Shown here: piece after piece, positions 24,940 through 33,225 of the stretch
Position numbering within the stretch: position 1 is the stretch's first letter
Layout: every line of letters starts with the position of its first letter
NCBI RefSeq assembly: GCF_029761915.1
Contig: NZ_CP121695.1
Location: 8,833,501-8,897,500 of the forward strand
Direction of reading: 5' to 3'
Length of the DNA stretch: 64,000 nt
Source: Bradyrhizobium sp. CB1650
Lineage (GTDB): Bacteria; Pseudomonadota; Alphaproteobacteria; Rhizobiales; Xanthobacteraceae
Position numbers and translations under genes: made by a program
Notes under the pieces: model-generated
The model's input: only the letters and a program-made list of their open reading frames with translations
What the model was told of the DNA's origin: nothing
The model's database searches: none

Positions 24940-26349
24940 TCACGGGATCTCAAAGACGATCATCTCCTCAGCGATGCCGCGCAACGCTGCTCCCTTAGCC
25001 ACTGGCTTGAGATTATCAGCGTCCAGCAGCATGGACGTCTGCAGATTCTCGACCACGCGTCCGGTGACGACGATCGAGCGCGAGACTGCCAGCTCCTGCA
25101 CCCGCGCGGCGATATTGACCGTTTGACCAAAGTAGTCTTGGCGACCGTTCTGGATGACTGCGAGGCATGGCCCTTCATGAATCCCTATTTTGAGAACGAG
25201 ATCCTCCCTCTTATGCTCTTCATTAAGTCTCAGCATCGCCTCGCGCATGCGAAGCGCCGCAGCGACCGCCCGATCAGGGGTCGGAAAAGTCGCCATCACC
25301 GCGTCACCGATGGTCCGTACAATTGCGCCACCTTGGGTGGCAACAATTCCAGTTAGGACGTGGAAGTGCTGGCGGACTAGATGAAACGCAGCCAAATCGC
25401 CAAGGTGTTTGTAGAGGGCGGTGGATCCCTTGAGATCGGTGAACAAAAACGTGAGGTTGGTAATTTGTAGTTGCTGGTCGACATCAAGCGTTTCGGTACC
25501 GTAAAGGTCACGGAAGGTCTGGTTACTCAGCAGACGCTTTCCAGTTAAAAAGGGTTTCCGGTGGGCAAGGAGATTGTGGACCGCGGTGCCCATAACCCAC
25601 ACCGTGGGCAATATCCGGAAATTGGTGCGATTCTCCAGCAAAAGGTGCAATGGCCCTGGACGCAGTCGTATGGCTTCGGTTGGGGCTCTCACATTGTTAT
25701 AAACGACCGAAACATTCCGGCGTTCGCTCGTGGGCTCGCCGCTCACTTCAAGGAATTGAGCCGCATGTATCACCGGCTCAAAGACGACCACATATCCCGC
25801 AGGGATCGGCAGGGATAACTGAGCCCTCTCGCCAGCCGGTAGCTCGACTGAATCGAGTATAGCGTTCTCCATTGCCTGCTCAAAAGCTTCGGGGAGATCG
25901 ACCCCCGAACTCCAAAGAACCTGTCGATAATACTCCCAAATGGGAAGTGTTTCCGGACTGTGCGCCGCAATCCTGCGCACGCGCGCGGCCACCGTGAACG
26001 CAACCTCGACTAATTCATCGAGTGTGAGTTTGAACCCCGCCGAACACAGTTCACATACGTATTCTTCGCGGCGCACGGTCCTCAGCGTGGCATGGGTGTT
26101 GAGAACCCCTCCGCAGGCGGGGCAGAGCACGTTCCAAGATAGCTCGAATAGGCCCATCTGCGTGGCGTGCAGAAAGGCTGCAATGGCGCGCTCCTCATCG
26201 AGACCGGCCTTCGACGCAAAATCCAGCACGTTGATGCGGCACAGCTTGTGGTCAGGAGCCTCTTGGATGAGTCGCTCAATAGCATCCATCGCCTTCGGAT
26301 CAACCGACTGCCGCAGTTCGTTGAGCAGTGCATGAGTTTCGCGCGCCAT
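24940..26349 (-). CDS. Class III adenylate/guanylate cyclase with N-terminal zinc-ribbon region
   Basis: A 469-aa cytosolic signalling enzyme. The ATG at 26349 has GGAGGT just upstream and is preferred over the two longer starts. Residues about 1-270 include a helical part and a four-Cys zinc ribbon (NVLCPACGG ... EEYVCELCSAGF), resembling DUF5939-type N-terminal regions. The catalytic domain (about 290-465) keeps both metal aspartates (FLFTDLKGSTALY and VRTIGDAVMATFP) and the transition-state Asn/Arg (GQTVNIAARVQEL), so it should be active. The usual substrate-binding Lys before TIGD is Arg here, so ATP versus GTP preference is unclear. Confidence 0.88.
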   Translation of the reverse strand: MARETHALLNELRQSVDPKAMDAIERLIQEAPDHKLCRINVLDFASKAGLDEERAIAAFLHATQMGLFELSWNVLCPACGGVLNTHATLRTVRREEYVCELCSAGFKLTLDELVEVAFTVAARVRRIAAHSPETLPIWEYYRQVLWSSGVDLPEAFEQAMENAILDSVELPAGERAQLSLPIPAGYVVVFEPVIHAAQFLEVSGEPTSERRNVSVVYNNVRAPTEAIRLRPGPLHLLLENRTNFRILPTVWVMGTAVHNLLAHRKPFLTGKRLLSNQTFRDLYGTETLDVDQQLQITNLTFLFTDLKGSTALYKHLGDLAAFHLVRQHFHVLTGIVATQGGAIVRTIGDAVMATFPTPDRAVAAALRMREAMLRLNEEHKREDLVLKIGIHEGPCLAVIQNGRQDYFGQTVNIAARVQELAVSRSIVVTGRVVENLQTSMLLDADNLKPVAKGAALRGIAEEMIVFEIP

Positions 26350-26587
26350 CAGCACCTCCATAGGACGGGAGACACTAGCGGCATCGATCTCGTTTAATGC
26401 CGCCGGCGAGGCATTCGACTTGCTAGTCAATCGAACAAACACGGGGAGAGTGTAGCACAGAACTCTCCGCGACGAGACGTCGTCGTGTACACTACCTCAT
26501 CGGCTTGCACTACATTGTGAACTAGGCCACCCCCCGCGAGCAGCCGACGAACTCGATGAAATCCGCTCTGAGAAGGGCGTTGGGCGT

Positions 26588-26776
26588 TCACCTTGGATGT
26601 CTGCAAATGGCCCTTCGCGACATATTGCGCCGCCGCGCTAGCTTGATCGCTAGCGGGGCAAAGCGGACGAAGCAGTCGCAGCAAGTGGTGTAGGGACCAC
26701 GCACCTCCGGTAGATCGCACCAGGGTGCTCCGAATCGTAAGACCCGGAAGATGCCATTGAGGGGACCACACCGCAT
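26588..26776 (-). mobile_element. IS5-family transposase remnant
   Basis: The frame reads LNGIFRVLRFGAPWCDLPEV followed by RGPYTTCCDCFVR, which matches the start of IS5-family transposases (typically ...GIFWVLRSGAPWRDLPERYGP.TT.YNRFVRW). Only about 40 residues are recognisable (26663-26776); no inverted terminal repeats or catalytic DDE region are present. Confidence 0.7.
26613..26669 (-). repeat. 57-bp dispersed repeat, copy 1
   Basis: Aligns without gaps to 32182-32238, 49 of 57 bases identical by hand count. On the minus strand both copies can be read as VRFA.LA.KLARRRNMS, so they may be relics of one coding sequence attached to the IS5-like fragment. Confidence 0.65.
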
Positions 26777-26923
26777 GACCAGGAGTGGCTGCGCCGATCG
26801 CCCGGGAGACGCCGGTCCGACGGCGACGAAAGGTCAGTGGAATTGAATGTCTATTTTATGCCTTATGATCCATAGTGTCTTTTCCATCGGCGACATATCG
26901 CAGTGAGACGCAGGAGAAGTTAG

Positions 26924-28045
26924 TTGGCTGCGCGATTGCTCTTTACGAACGCTGGTCACGCTCCGAGCAACAATCTGGCCCGCAGCTTGCGAAGGGGGCC
27001 CGAGCCCGTCTTCATAGTCGGTTGTAATGACGACCAGTTCACTCTGAAGAAATCCGACGCGGACAGACACTATCTCGTTCCGCCCGCCGACCATCCGGAA
27101 TGGCCCCAGGCACTGCGATGGATCGTCGAAACAGAACGCGTGGATCTAATTGTTCCCACGGTTGATTCCGATCCGGATAGCTTGTCGCGTGTGCGCAAGC
27201 ACCTGAGTGAGTACCTGTTCCTGCCACGCGCATCCGTGCTCGAAATCTGCCGAGACAAGTACCGTCTCATTGCGCTCTTGCGCGACAACGGCGTCGACGC
27301 CCCCGCGAGCTATCAGGTGAAGGATCTGAGGCACATCACCAAGATCTTTCAGCAGTTGAGGGGCACCAGGCCACTGTGGTGCCGTGTTCGGGACGGGGCC
27401 GGCGCGCTTGGTGCGCTGCCGGTCCGGACGCCGGAGCAGGCGCGGAGCTGGATCCGGTACTGGAAGGAGATGCGCGGCGTGCCGGTCTCCGCGTTCATGC
27501 TTTCAGAGTACCTGCCTGGCCGCGATTTCGGCTGTCAAAGCCTTTGGAAGGATGGCGAGTTGGTGCTGATCAAGACGTACGAACGACTTTCCTATCTCGG
27601 GACGGGCAGCCAACCAGCGGAAGTTTCTTCCGTAGCGGCCCTCGCAAAGACCGTGTTCGAACCGAAGGTCGTCGACACCTGCATACGGGCAATCCGATTG
27701 CTTGATGCAAAGGTGTCCGGCGTTTTCAGCGTGGATCTCAAAGAGAATGCTCGCGGCGTTCCTTGCATCACGGAAATCAACGCAGGCCGGTTTTCGTCCG
27801 CAACCAACATCTTCGATCTGGTGGGAAAGCACAACATGGCCGCGAGCTTTGTCCGGTTGGCGCAAGGTGCGCCGGTCGATATTGCGAACAGTTACGATGC
27901 GGCTCCGGATTGGTACATGCTGAGAGGCATTGACGGCGCTCCGTGCATCTTCCACGCCTCCGAATTCTCCGATAACATCAGGAAACCTTGGCAAGGGGCA
28001 GGCCCCCGTCGGGGCCGCTTGCAGGCGACGGCAAGGGGCAAATAG
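26924..28045 (+). CDS. ATP-grasp carboxylate-amine ligase-like protein
   Basis: A 373-aa protein with TTG start and GCAGGAGAA upstream. It has an N-terminal Rossmann-like domain (RLLFTNAGHAPSNNLARSLR, DLIVPTVDSDPDSLSRVR). An ATP-grasp domain follows with CRDKYRLIALLRDNGVDAP, LSEYLPGRDFGCQSLWKDGE, FSVDLKE and the metal-ligand TEINAGRFSSATN. It belongs to the CarB/PylC-like ATP-grasp group, which joins a carboxylate to an amine through an acyl-phosphate. Its stop codon directly abuts the start of a lysine-rich mini-protein, a possible substrate or partner. The real substrate is unknown. Confidence 0.82.
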   Translation: MAARLLFTNAGHAPSNNLARSLRRGPEPVFIVGCNDDQFTLKKSDADRHYLVPPADHPEWPQALRWIVETERVDLIVPTVDSDPDSLSRVRKHLSEYLFLPRASVLEICRDKYRLIALLRDNGVDAPASYQVKDLRHITKIFQQLRGTRPLWCRVRDGAGALGALPVRTPEQARSWIRYWKEMRGVPVSAFMLSEYLPGRDFGCQSLWKDGELVLIKTYERLSYLGTGSQPAEVSSVAALAKTVFEPKVVDTCIRAIRLLDAKVSGVFSVDLKENARGVPCITEINAGRFSSATNIFDLVGKHNMAASFVRLAQGAPVDIANSYDAAPDWYMLRGIDGAPCIFHASEFSDNIRKPWQGAGPRRGRLQATARGK

Positions 28046-28246
28046 ATGGCGGATATCAAGGTCTACAAACGAGTAAGCAAGGGGCGCACGTTTATCCGGG
28101 TGGCAGTCACACCCAAGAGCACAGAGACGCGCAAACTGCTTCGTCAATTCCAGGCCGGAGTTAAAGAGTTTGAGAAAGATTGGAAAGCGACCCCGGCCTA
28201 TCGCGACGCGCAAAAGGCCAAGAAAAAGAAGAAGGCCAAGAAGTAG
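28046..28246 (+). CDS. Small lysine-rich protein coupled to the ATP-grasp gene
   Basis: A 66-aa protein whose ATG immediately follows the ATP-grasp TAG; AAGGGGC lies inside the upstream gene as ribosome site. Residues 1-30 look like beta strands (ADIKVYKRVSKGRTFIRVAV), then a helix, ending in the nearly pure lysine tail AQKAKKKKKAKK. It has no cysteine and no export signal. It could bind nucleic acid, or its lysines could be modified by the ligase next to it. No family recognised. Confidence 0.7.
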   Translation: MADIKVYKRVSKGRTFIRVAVTPKSTETRKLLRQFQAGVKEFEKDWKATPAYRDAQKAKKKKKAKK

Positions 28247-28400
28247 CGAAGCGGAGCAGCAAGCCGTCGCTACGGTCACGATCGATCGAGACCTCGATAG
28301 CCATCAGTTGGAGACGATCCAACTCGAGCTGCGAGCTCTTGCGCGATCCTGCGGGCTGGAGGTCAGCAGCATCGAGGTCGAAACCTCCACCCGCCGTTAG
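28170..28400 (+). CDS. Overlapping small ORF, possibly translated
   Basis: A 76-aa frame starting at a TTG inside the lysine-rich gene and overlapping its last 77 bases in the +1 frame. The N-terminal third is Arg/Lys-rich simply because it reads the A-rich tail in another frame. The part after 28247 (VTIDRDLDSHQLETIQLELR and ALARSCGLEVSSIEVET) has an ordinary amphipathic helix-strand pattern. It could be made by coupled reinitiation or +1 slippage, or be chance. Confidence 0.35.
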   Translation: MRKIGKRPRPIATRKRPRKRRRPRSSEAEQQAVATVTIDRDLDSHQLETIQLELRALARSCGLEVSSIEVETSTRR

Positions 28401-28484
28401 CCCGCATTTCAGTGCCCGGTTTTCCGAGCCCGCGCGCGATCGTGCGCGACGCGTTTCGGCTGACCTAGTCCCGGGAAGATTGAG

Positions 28485-31400
28485 CTAGCTGCCACACGCG
28501 GCATGTTCTTCCAGCGAGAACTGCATCCCGAGTTCCGAGAACAAGGCTGCGGCGATGTTGAGGTGCTGTTCGGCGCTCGTCTGTTGGCCGATCCATCGGT
28601 AGCGTTTTCCGAGCCCGAGGTGACATTGAGCCGCGAGAGGCCGCAGACCGAGCTCCTCGGCCCTGCGTAGCGCCTCGAGAAACTTCGTCTGGCATTCACT
28701 AAGGTGAGGAGGGTCTGTCGCACCAAGCTCAGCAAGCAATCGCAGCGCGTAAGCTTCGTGACCGCGCTCGCCATGTTTGCGTGAAAGCACCAGCGCCCGT
28801 TGGCCGCAACGCTCGGCCTCGACCGCGCGAAGCTTTCGAAGGTAAGCCTCACCCAACCGGACCAAGGTCATGGCGAGTCCGCTCATGCGGTGCATCGCGG
28901 TCGATTCTCGTTCGGTTTCCTCCAGCAGTACGATGGCCTCGTCGAGGCGCTCGGAGAGGCAATAGGCATATCCAAGCGACGTACCGATGAGTGGTATCAT
29001 CAGTGGCAGAATCCATGACCGGCAGAGCTCAAGGCCCTGCTCGAGGACGCTGATGCCTCGCGGCGCCTCGCCGCGAAGGGCTAGAACAGTGCCGGCTCCG
29101 TAACAAGAGAACGCTTGGCTGTAGACGTGGTTGGCAACCCTGGCAATTTCCATCGCCTCTTCCGCAAGGCGCAAGGCCTGATCGAACTCGCCGAGCTCGG
29201 CAAGCGCACACACCAGATAGACGCGCCTGAAAACGCCCTGAACCCCGGTCGTTCCCATCGTGTCGGAGGCGAGATCACCTCGAAGGCGCTCAACAGCCGC
29301 AGACAATATCTGTACCGCATGATGATGATCTCCCCGTGCCACCAGAGCTGCTCCCAGATGTCCACTGACTATCGTCCGGAGCGACAGGTCATCCAATTCG
29401 TCCGCTATCGCCATCGCGCGTTCGCCCGCCTCGATCGCCGGGCCCAACTCGCCCAGCAAGCGATAATATTGGCATATGAATGAGGATGCCTGGCCAAGCC
29501 TTCGCTTGTCCGCGAGTTGTGTCGCCTGCGCCTCCACCCTCTGCAGCTGGCCCAGACATTCCTCAAGGTGGCCCAGGGGATGAAGCGCGTTTCGGAGGTC
29601 AAAGCGAATATCGATCGCAAGTTCGATATTGTCTTTGGTTTCGGGTAACTTCTCGATGATCGCGAGCGCCTGTTCGAACCAGACTCGCCCGTTCTCGAGC
29701 GCCGACCGCGAGAGCGCCTTCAGTCCGGCCTGCCGCAGGTATCGGACAGCCTTGTCCGGCAACTCGCCACGAACCGCATGCTGCGCGAGACGCTCGATGT
29801 GCTCGCCGATCCGATCCCGATACAGATTCTCAATTGTGCCGACCAGTCGCGCGTGCAGCGCGCGCCGTCGCGTGCGCAGCAAGCCGTCATATGTTACCTC
29901 GTGGGTGAGCGCGTGTACAAACGAGTACTCTACGTCCGGAAAGAAGCCCGACTCGTAGAGAAAGCCGGCCGCCAGCAGCCGATCCAGCGCGTCATTCAGT
30001 GCGGCTTCCGTCAGGTCGGCCATTGGTCGAAGTACCGCCAACGGAGTCTCGCGGCCTGCAACCGAAGCGATTTGCAAGAGATTCTTGTCACCGGGAAGCA
30101 GCCGATCTATTCGCGCCGCCAGAATGGCCTGGACCGTAGGCGGAGCCTGAATATTTCCGGTCGGACGCAACAATCGATAGTGACCGCGTTCTCCGGCGAG
30201 ATATTGGGTCTCCGCCAGGGAGCGGACTGTTTCCTCAATGAAAAAGGGATTGCCGCCCCGCGCGATCAGAAGCTGCTTGAGTGAAGCGAGCTCGGGATCG
30301 TCACCCAGGAGTGCCTCCAGCAGATAGCGCGTGTCACGGGTCGGCAACGAGCTCAGCCGGATCTGACGGTAGTTTTCCCTGCTCCCCCAGTTGTGCTGGT
30401 AGTCGGGGCGATAACTGACAAGCAGCATAAGGCGAGCCGAGCCCAGGACGGAGACCAGGGCATCGAGCAATTCCTGCGTTTCGTTGTCCACCCAATGGAG
30501 GTCCTCGAAGATCAGGAGGACCGGTTGCTTGCAAGCCTCCCGCAACAATAGGCTCTTCACGGCATCGATATTGCGGCGCCTGCGCTGAATTGGATCGAGC
30601 GTTTGCCAGCTTTGGTCATCGACCGGGATATCGAGCAGCGCCAGTAGCGCGGGAAGCGTCGGTTCCAGCCTTTCGTCGAGAGCCAAGATTCTCTCGACCA
30701 CCTTTCGGCGGATCTCATGAAGCTCATCCCGGTCCTGGATGCCAAAGTAGCTCTTCAGAAGCGCAATGACCGGCAAGTAGCTGGTCGCTCTTCCATGCGA
30801 GATCGACGTGCTATCGAGTACCAGCCAGCCAAGCAGACCGAGCAGCCGATTGGCGTGAGTGAACTCATAGACGAGACGAGACTTGCCGACGCCCGCCTCG
30901 CCAATGATCGCCACCGATTGGCCCGATCCCGTGTCGGCCAGCTGTTGTGCGCGACGCAGCTCATCGAGCTCGGCCTCGCGGCCGATAAACTGGGTTAGGC
31001 CCCGAATCGTTGCGGCCTGCAAACGAGTGCGCGCGGGCCCCGCTCCGATGAGCTCATAGACCTCCTCGGGCTCGGCAAGCCCCTTGACCGGCAGCGGCCC
31101 CAGCGACCGCGCCATGACGTATCCCTCAGCCAATCGGATGGTCTTCTTCGTCGTCAAGATCGAGCCGGGCTGCGCCATCTGCTCCATGCGAGAAGCCACG
31201 TGCACGGCCTCACCGACAATGGTGTATTCCATGTCAAGCTCGTTGCTGATCGCGCAGATGACAACTTCGCCCGAGTTGAGCCCAACGCGAATCTTGAGGG
31301 CCTTATGATCAGGCTGATCGGCGCCGTCCGCCGATTTGGCCATGGAGTCCTGCATCACCAGCGCGGCGTAACAAGCCCGCACGGCATGATCCTCATGGGC

Positions 31401-31850
31401 GAGCGGCGCGCCAAAAATCGCCATGATACCGTCGCCGAGGATTCTAGTGACCGTACCCTCATAACGGTGGACGGCCTCGCACATGCGCTCGATCACCGGG
31501 TTGAGGATCGCCTGCGCGCTTTCCGGATCTTGACCGGATATCAGGGCCAGTGAGCCCGTGATGTCTGCGAACATCACGCTCACTTGCTTTCGTTCACCCG
31601 CGAGTTCGGCGATAGAGGCGAGATTGTCGTCGGGGATGAGTTGGGCAGTCTGTGGTCTCACCGCCTGAGAGCGCGCAGACAGATAGTTTGCAACGTCCTG
31701 GCCCGTTGAATGACCGCAATGCGAACAGAACTTGGCCGTTGGCGAAACTTCAGTGCCGCAGTTCGCGCAAACGCGCGTCAGCGCCAAAGCACATTCTTCG
31801 CAGAACTTCGCCGCTGCGCCGTTTACGTGCTGGCACCTCGGGCAAATCAT
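28485..31850 (-). CDS. Zinc-ribbon / class III cyclase / AAA-ATPase / TPR signalling protein
   Basis: A 1121-aa multidomain protein. Residues 3-48 are a double zinc ribbon (ICPRCQHVN, FCEEC, CANCGTEV, FCSHCGH). Residues about 85-260 form a class III cyclase (VMFADITGSLALI, RILGDGIMAIFGAP; both metal Asp kept). Around 285-560 is a STAND-like ATPase with Walker A GEAGVGKSRLVYEF and Walker B LLIFEDLHWVDNE. The C-terminal half is helical with TPR-like repeats. Such cyclase-ATPase-TPR proteins are frequent in bradyrhizobia and are thought to couple ligand-sensing by TPRs to cyclic nucleotide output. It is convergent with the ATP-grasp group. Confidence 0.92.
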   Translation of the reverse strand: MICPRCQHVNGAAAKFCEECALALTRVCANCGTEVSPTAKFCSHCGHSTGQDVANYLSARSQAVRPQTAQLIPDDNLASIAELAGERKQVSVMFADITGSLALISGQDPESAQAILNPVIERMCEAVHRYEGTVTRILGDGIMAIFGAPLAHEDHAVRACYAALVMQDSMAKSADGADQPDHKALKIRVGLNSGEVVICAISNELDMEYTIVGEAVHVASRMEQMAQPGSILTTKKTIRLAEGYVMARSLGPLPVKGLAEPEEVYELIGAGPARTRLQAATIRGLTQFIGREAELDELRRAQQLADTGSGQSVAIIGEAGVGKSRLVYEFTHANRLLGLLGWLVLDSTSISHGRATSYLPVIALLKSYFGIQDRDELHEIRRKVVERILALDERLEPTLPALLALLDIPVDDQSWQTLDPIQRRRRNIDAVKSLLLREACKQPVLLIFEDLHWVDNETQELLDALVSVLGSARLMLLVSYRPDYQHNWGSRENYRQIRLSSLPTRDTRYLLEALLGDDPELASLKQLLIARGGNPFFIEETVRSLAETQYLAGERGHYRLLRPTGNIQAPPTVQAILAARIDRLLPGDKNLLQIASVAGRETPLAVLRPMADLTEAALNDALDRLLAAGFLYESGFFPDVEYSFVHALTHEVTYDGLLRTRRRALHARLVGTIENLYRDRIGEHIERLAQHAVRGELPDKAVRYLRQAGLKALSRSALENGRVWFEQALAIIEKLPETKDNIELAIDIRFDLRNALHPLGHLEECLGQLQRVEAQATQLADKRRLGQASSFICQYYRLLGELGPAIEAGERAMAIADELDDLSLRTIVSGHLGAALVARGDHHHAVQILSAAVERLRGDLASDTMGTTGVQGVFRRVYLVCALAELGEFDQALRLAEEAMEIARVANHVYSQAFSCYGAGTVLALRGEAPRGISVLEQGLELCRSWILPLMIPLIGTSLGYAYCLSERLDEAIVLLEETERESTAMHRMSGLAMTLVRLGEAYLRKLRAVEAERCGQRALVLSRKHGERGHEAYALRLLAELGATDPPHLSECQTKFLEALRRAEELGLRPLAAQCHLGLGKRYRWIGQQTSAEQHLNIAAALFSELGMQFSLEEHAACGS

Positions 31851-32297
31851 TTAGGTTCCTAAAAAAAAGTCGTGCCCACGGTATCGTCGAACGCCATTGT
31901 CAACAAGCCAGTTTTCGGCCCAGGGGCCGAGCCGACCGGCCCTAAAGATTTGATTTGACGCAATTATAGCTTCGCTGGCTTTGCAACCGTGCCGCGTGCG
32001 CAGGCACTTGGCTTCCAGACTGGTCGTGAGCCCACCCCTCCCTTACCGCTATCTCAAGCCTCGCTCGAACGAGCAATGGGGCCATTGGAGTGCCGATAGG
32101 CTTGGGAGGCGGTCTCGTCGAGCCCCGGTATCGGGAGAGTTTTCGAGACTGGAGACTTGCTCCTCGATGGGCCGCTATTGGCTTCACGACATATTGCGCC
32201 GCCGCGCGAGCTTGCTCGCCAATTGGGCAAAACGGACGTCGCCTCAAGCGCACGTAGCCTTCGTCGCGTCGACGCCAATGAGTTTATCAAGGTCCGA
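31851..32297. other. Intergenic stretch with repeat copy, no intact gene
   Basis: The 447 bases hold copy 2 of the 57-bp repeat at 32182-32238 and otherwise only frames without ribosome sites. The first ~80 bases upstream of the cyclase-ATPase gene (an A-run near 31860) probably carry its promoter. Confidence 0.5.
32182..32238 (-). repeat. 57-bp dispersed repeat, copy 2
   Basis: Partner of 26613-26669, same orientation. Here the coding-like frame ends in TGA directly after RRRNMS. Confidence 0.65.
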
Positions 32298-32501
32298 TCA
32301 ATATTCGATGGCGAGACGCTTGCGGATCTCGTCGAGGCGCTTGTCGAGCGCGTCGAACCGCGCATGGACGGAACGGTCGTGAAGATAGAACACGTAGCCG
32401 CCGGCCAGGAACGCGAAGATCCAGTGGTGGTGCTCGACATAGCCAAGGATGGCCTCGACGGCGTGGCCGACGAATGTGACCATGCTCCACACGACGTCCA
32501 T
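32298..32501 (-). CDS. Small membrane-anchored protein (hypothetical)
   Basis: A 67-aa protein (MDVVWSMVTFVGHAVEAILG at the start) with a strong GGGAGGAA ribosome site five bases before the ATG, which argues that it is real. A hydrophobic segment (HHHWIFAFLAGGYVFYLHD) is followed by an amphipathic, coiled-coil-like tail (RFDALDKRLDEIRKRLAIEY). No family recognised. It is divergent from the aminopeptidase gene. Confidence 0.7.
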   Translation of the reverse strand: MDVVWSMVTFVGHAVEAILGYVEHHHWIFAFLAGGYVFYLHDRSVHARFDALDKRLDEIRKRLAIEY

Positions 32502-32569
32502 TGCATTTCCTCCCGGCACGCCTGGTCTTCGGTCGCCGGCGATCTCTGCGCCGTTCCGCGACCATGTCC

Positions 32570-33225
32570 GGAACCTAGCATGACGCCCCGGATGCGAGTA
32601 GCGGCTTGCCGGGCGGCGATCGCAAAGCCGATTGCAGGCGCGGCCAAACTCTGCGAAGTCTCCTAAATCACCTGTTTGATCCGACGATCCGGACCTGCCA
32701 ATGCCTTCCGTCCTCGAGACGTCCCCGACCGCCATCCCGATCACCTTCGTCGCCAAATCGAACTGGGATGCGGTTCGCGAGACGCTGCCGCCGGCGCAAC
32801 GCCAGTTCGCCACCGCCAGCGCCTTTGCCGCCAAGCCGGGCGCCTGGCTCGCGCTGCCCGCAGCCGACGGTGCGATCGCGCACATCCTGTTCGGCCTTGA
32901 GGACCACGGCGCCAAATCGCGCGATTTGTTCCGGCCGGGCGCCCTGCCGGGCCTGTTGCCGCCCGGCACCTACCGCTTTGCCAATGCGCCGCATGATGCA
33001 CGACTGGCGGCGCTCGCCTTTGCCCTCGGCAGCTACCGCTTCGCCCGCTATCGCAAGGCGGATCGTCCCGACGTCCGCCTGGTGCCGCCGGACGGCGTGG
33101 ACGCGGCCGAGATCGACCGGGTCGCCGATGCCGCGATGCTGGCGCGCGACCTCATCAACACGCCGGCCAACGACATGGGGCCGGAGCAACTGGCCGCCGC
33201 CGCCGAGGAGCTTGCGGCCGAGTTC
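32570..33225 (+). repeat. Direct repeat, copy B (intact aminopeptidase 5' region)
   Basis: The intact partner of 21370-22001, in the same orientation. It includes the upstream motif GAACCTAGCATGACGCC and the TTTGATCCGACGATCCGGAC block just before the start codon. The region between the copies (22002-32569) is bracketed by these direct repeats. Confidence 0.85.

Larger units (their letters stand above)
26350..26923. other. Intergenic stretch with IS remnant and promoter-like AT-rich end
   Basis: The 574 bases between the cyclase and the ATP-grasp gene hold a decayed IS5-type transposase piece (26588-26776), one copy of a 57-bp dispersed repeat (26613-26669) and, at about 26840-26880, an AT-rich stretch likely to carry the promoter of the ATP-grasp gene. 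No intact gene is seen. Confidence 0.6.
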
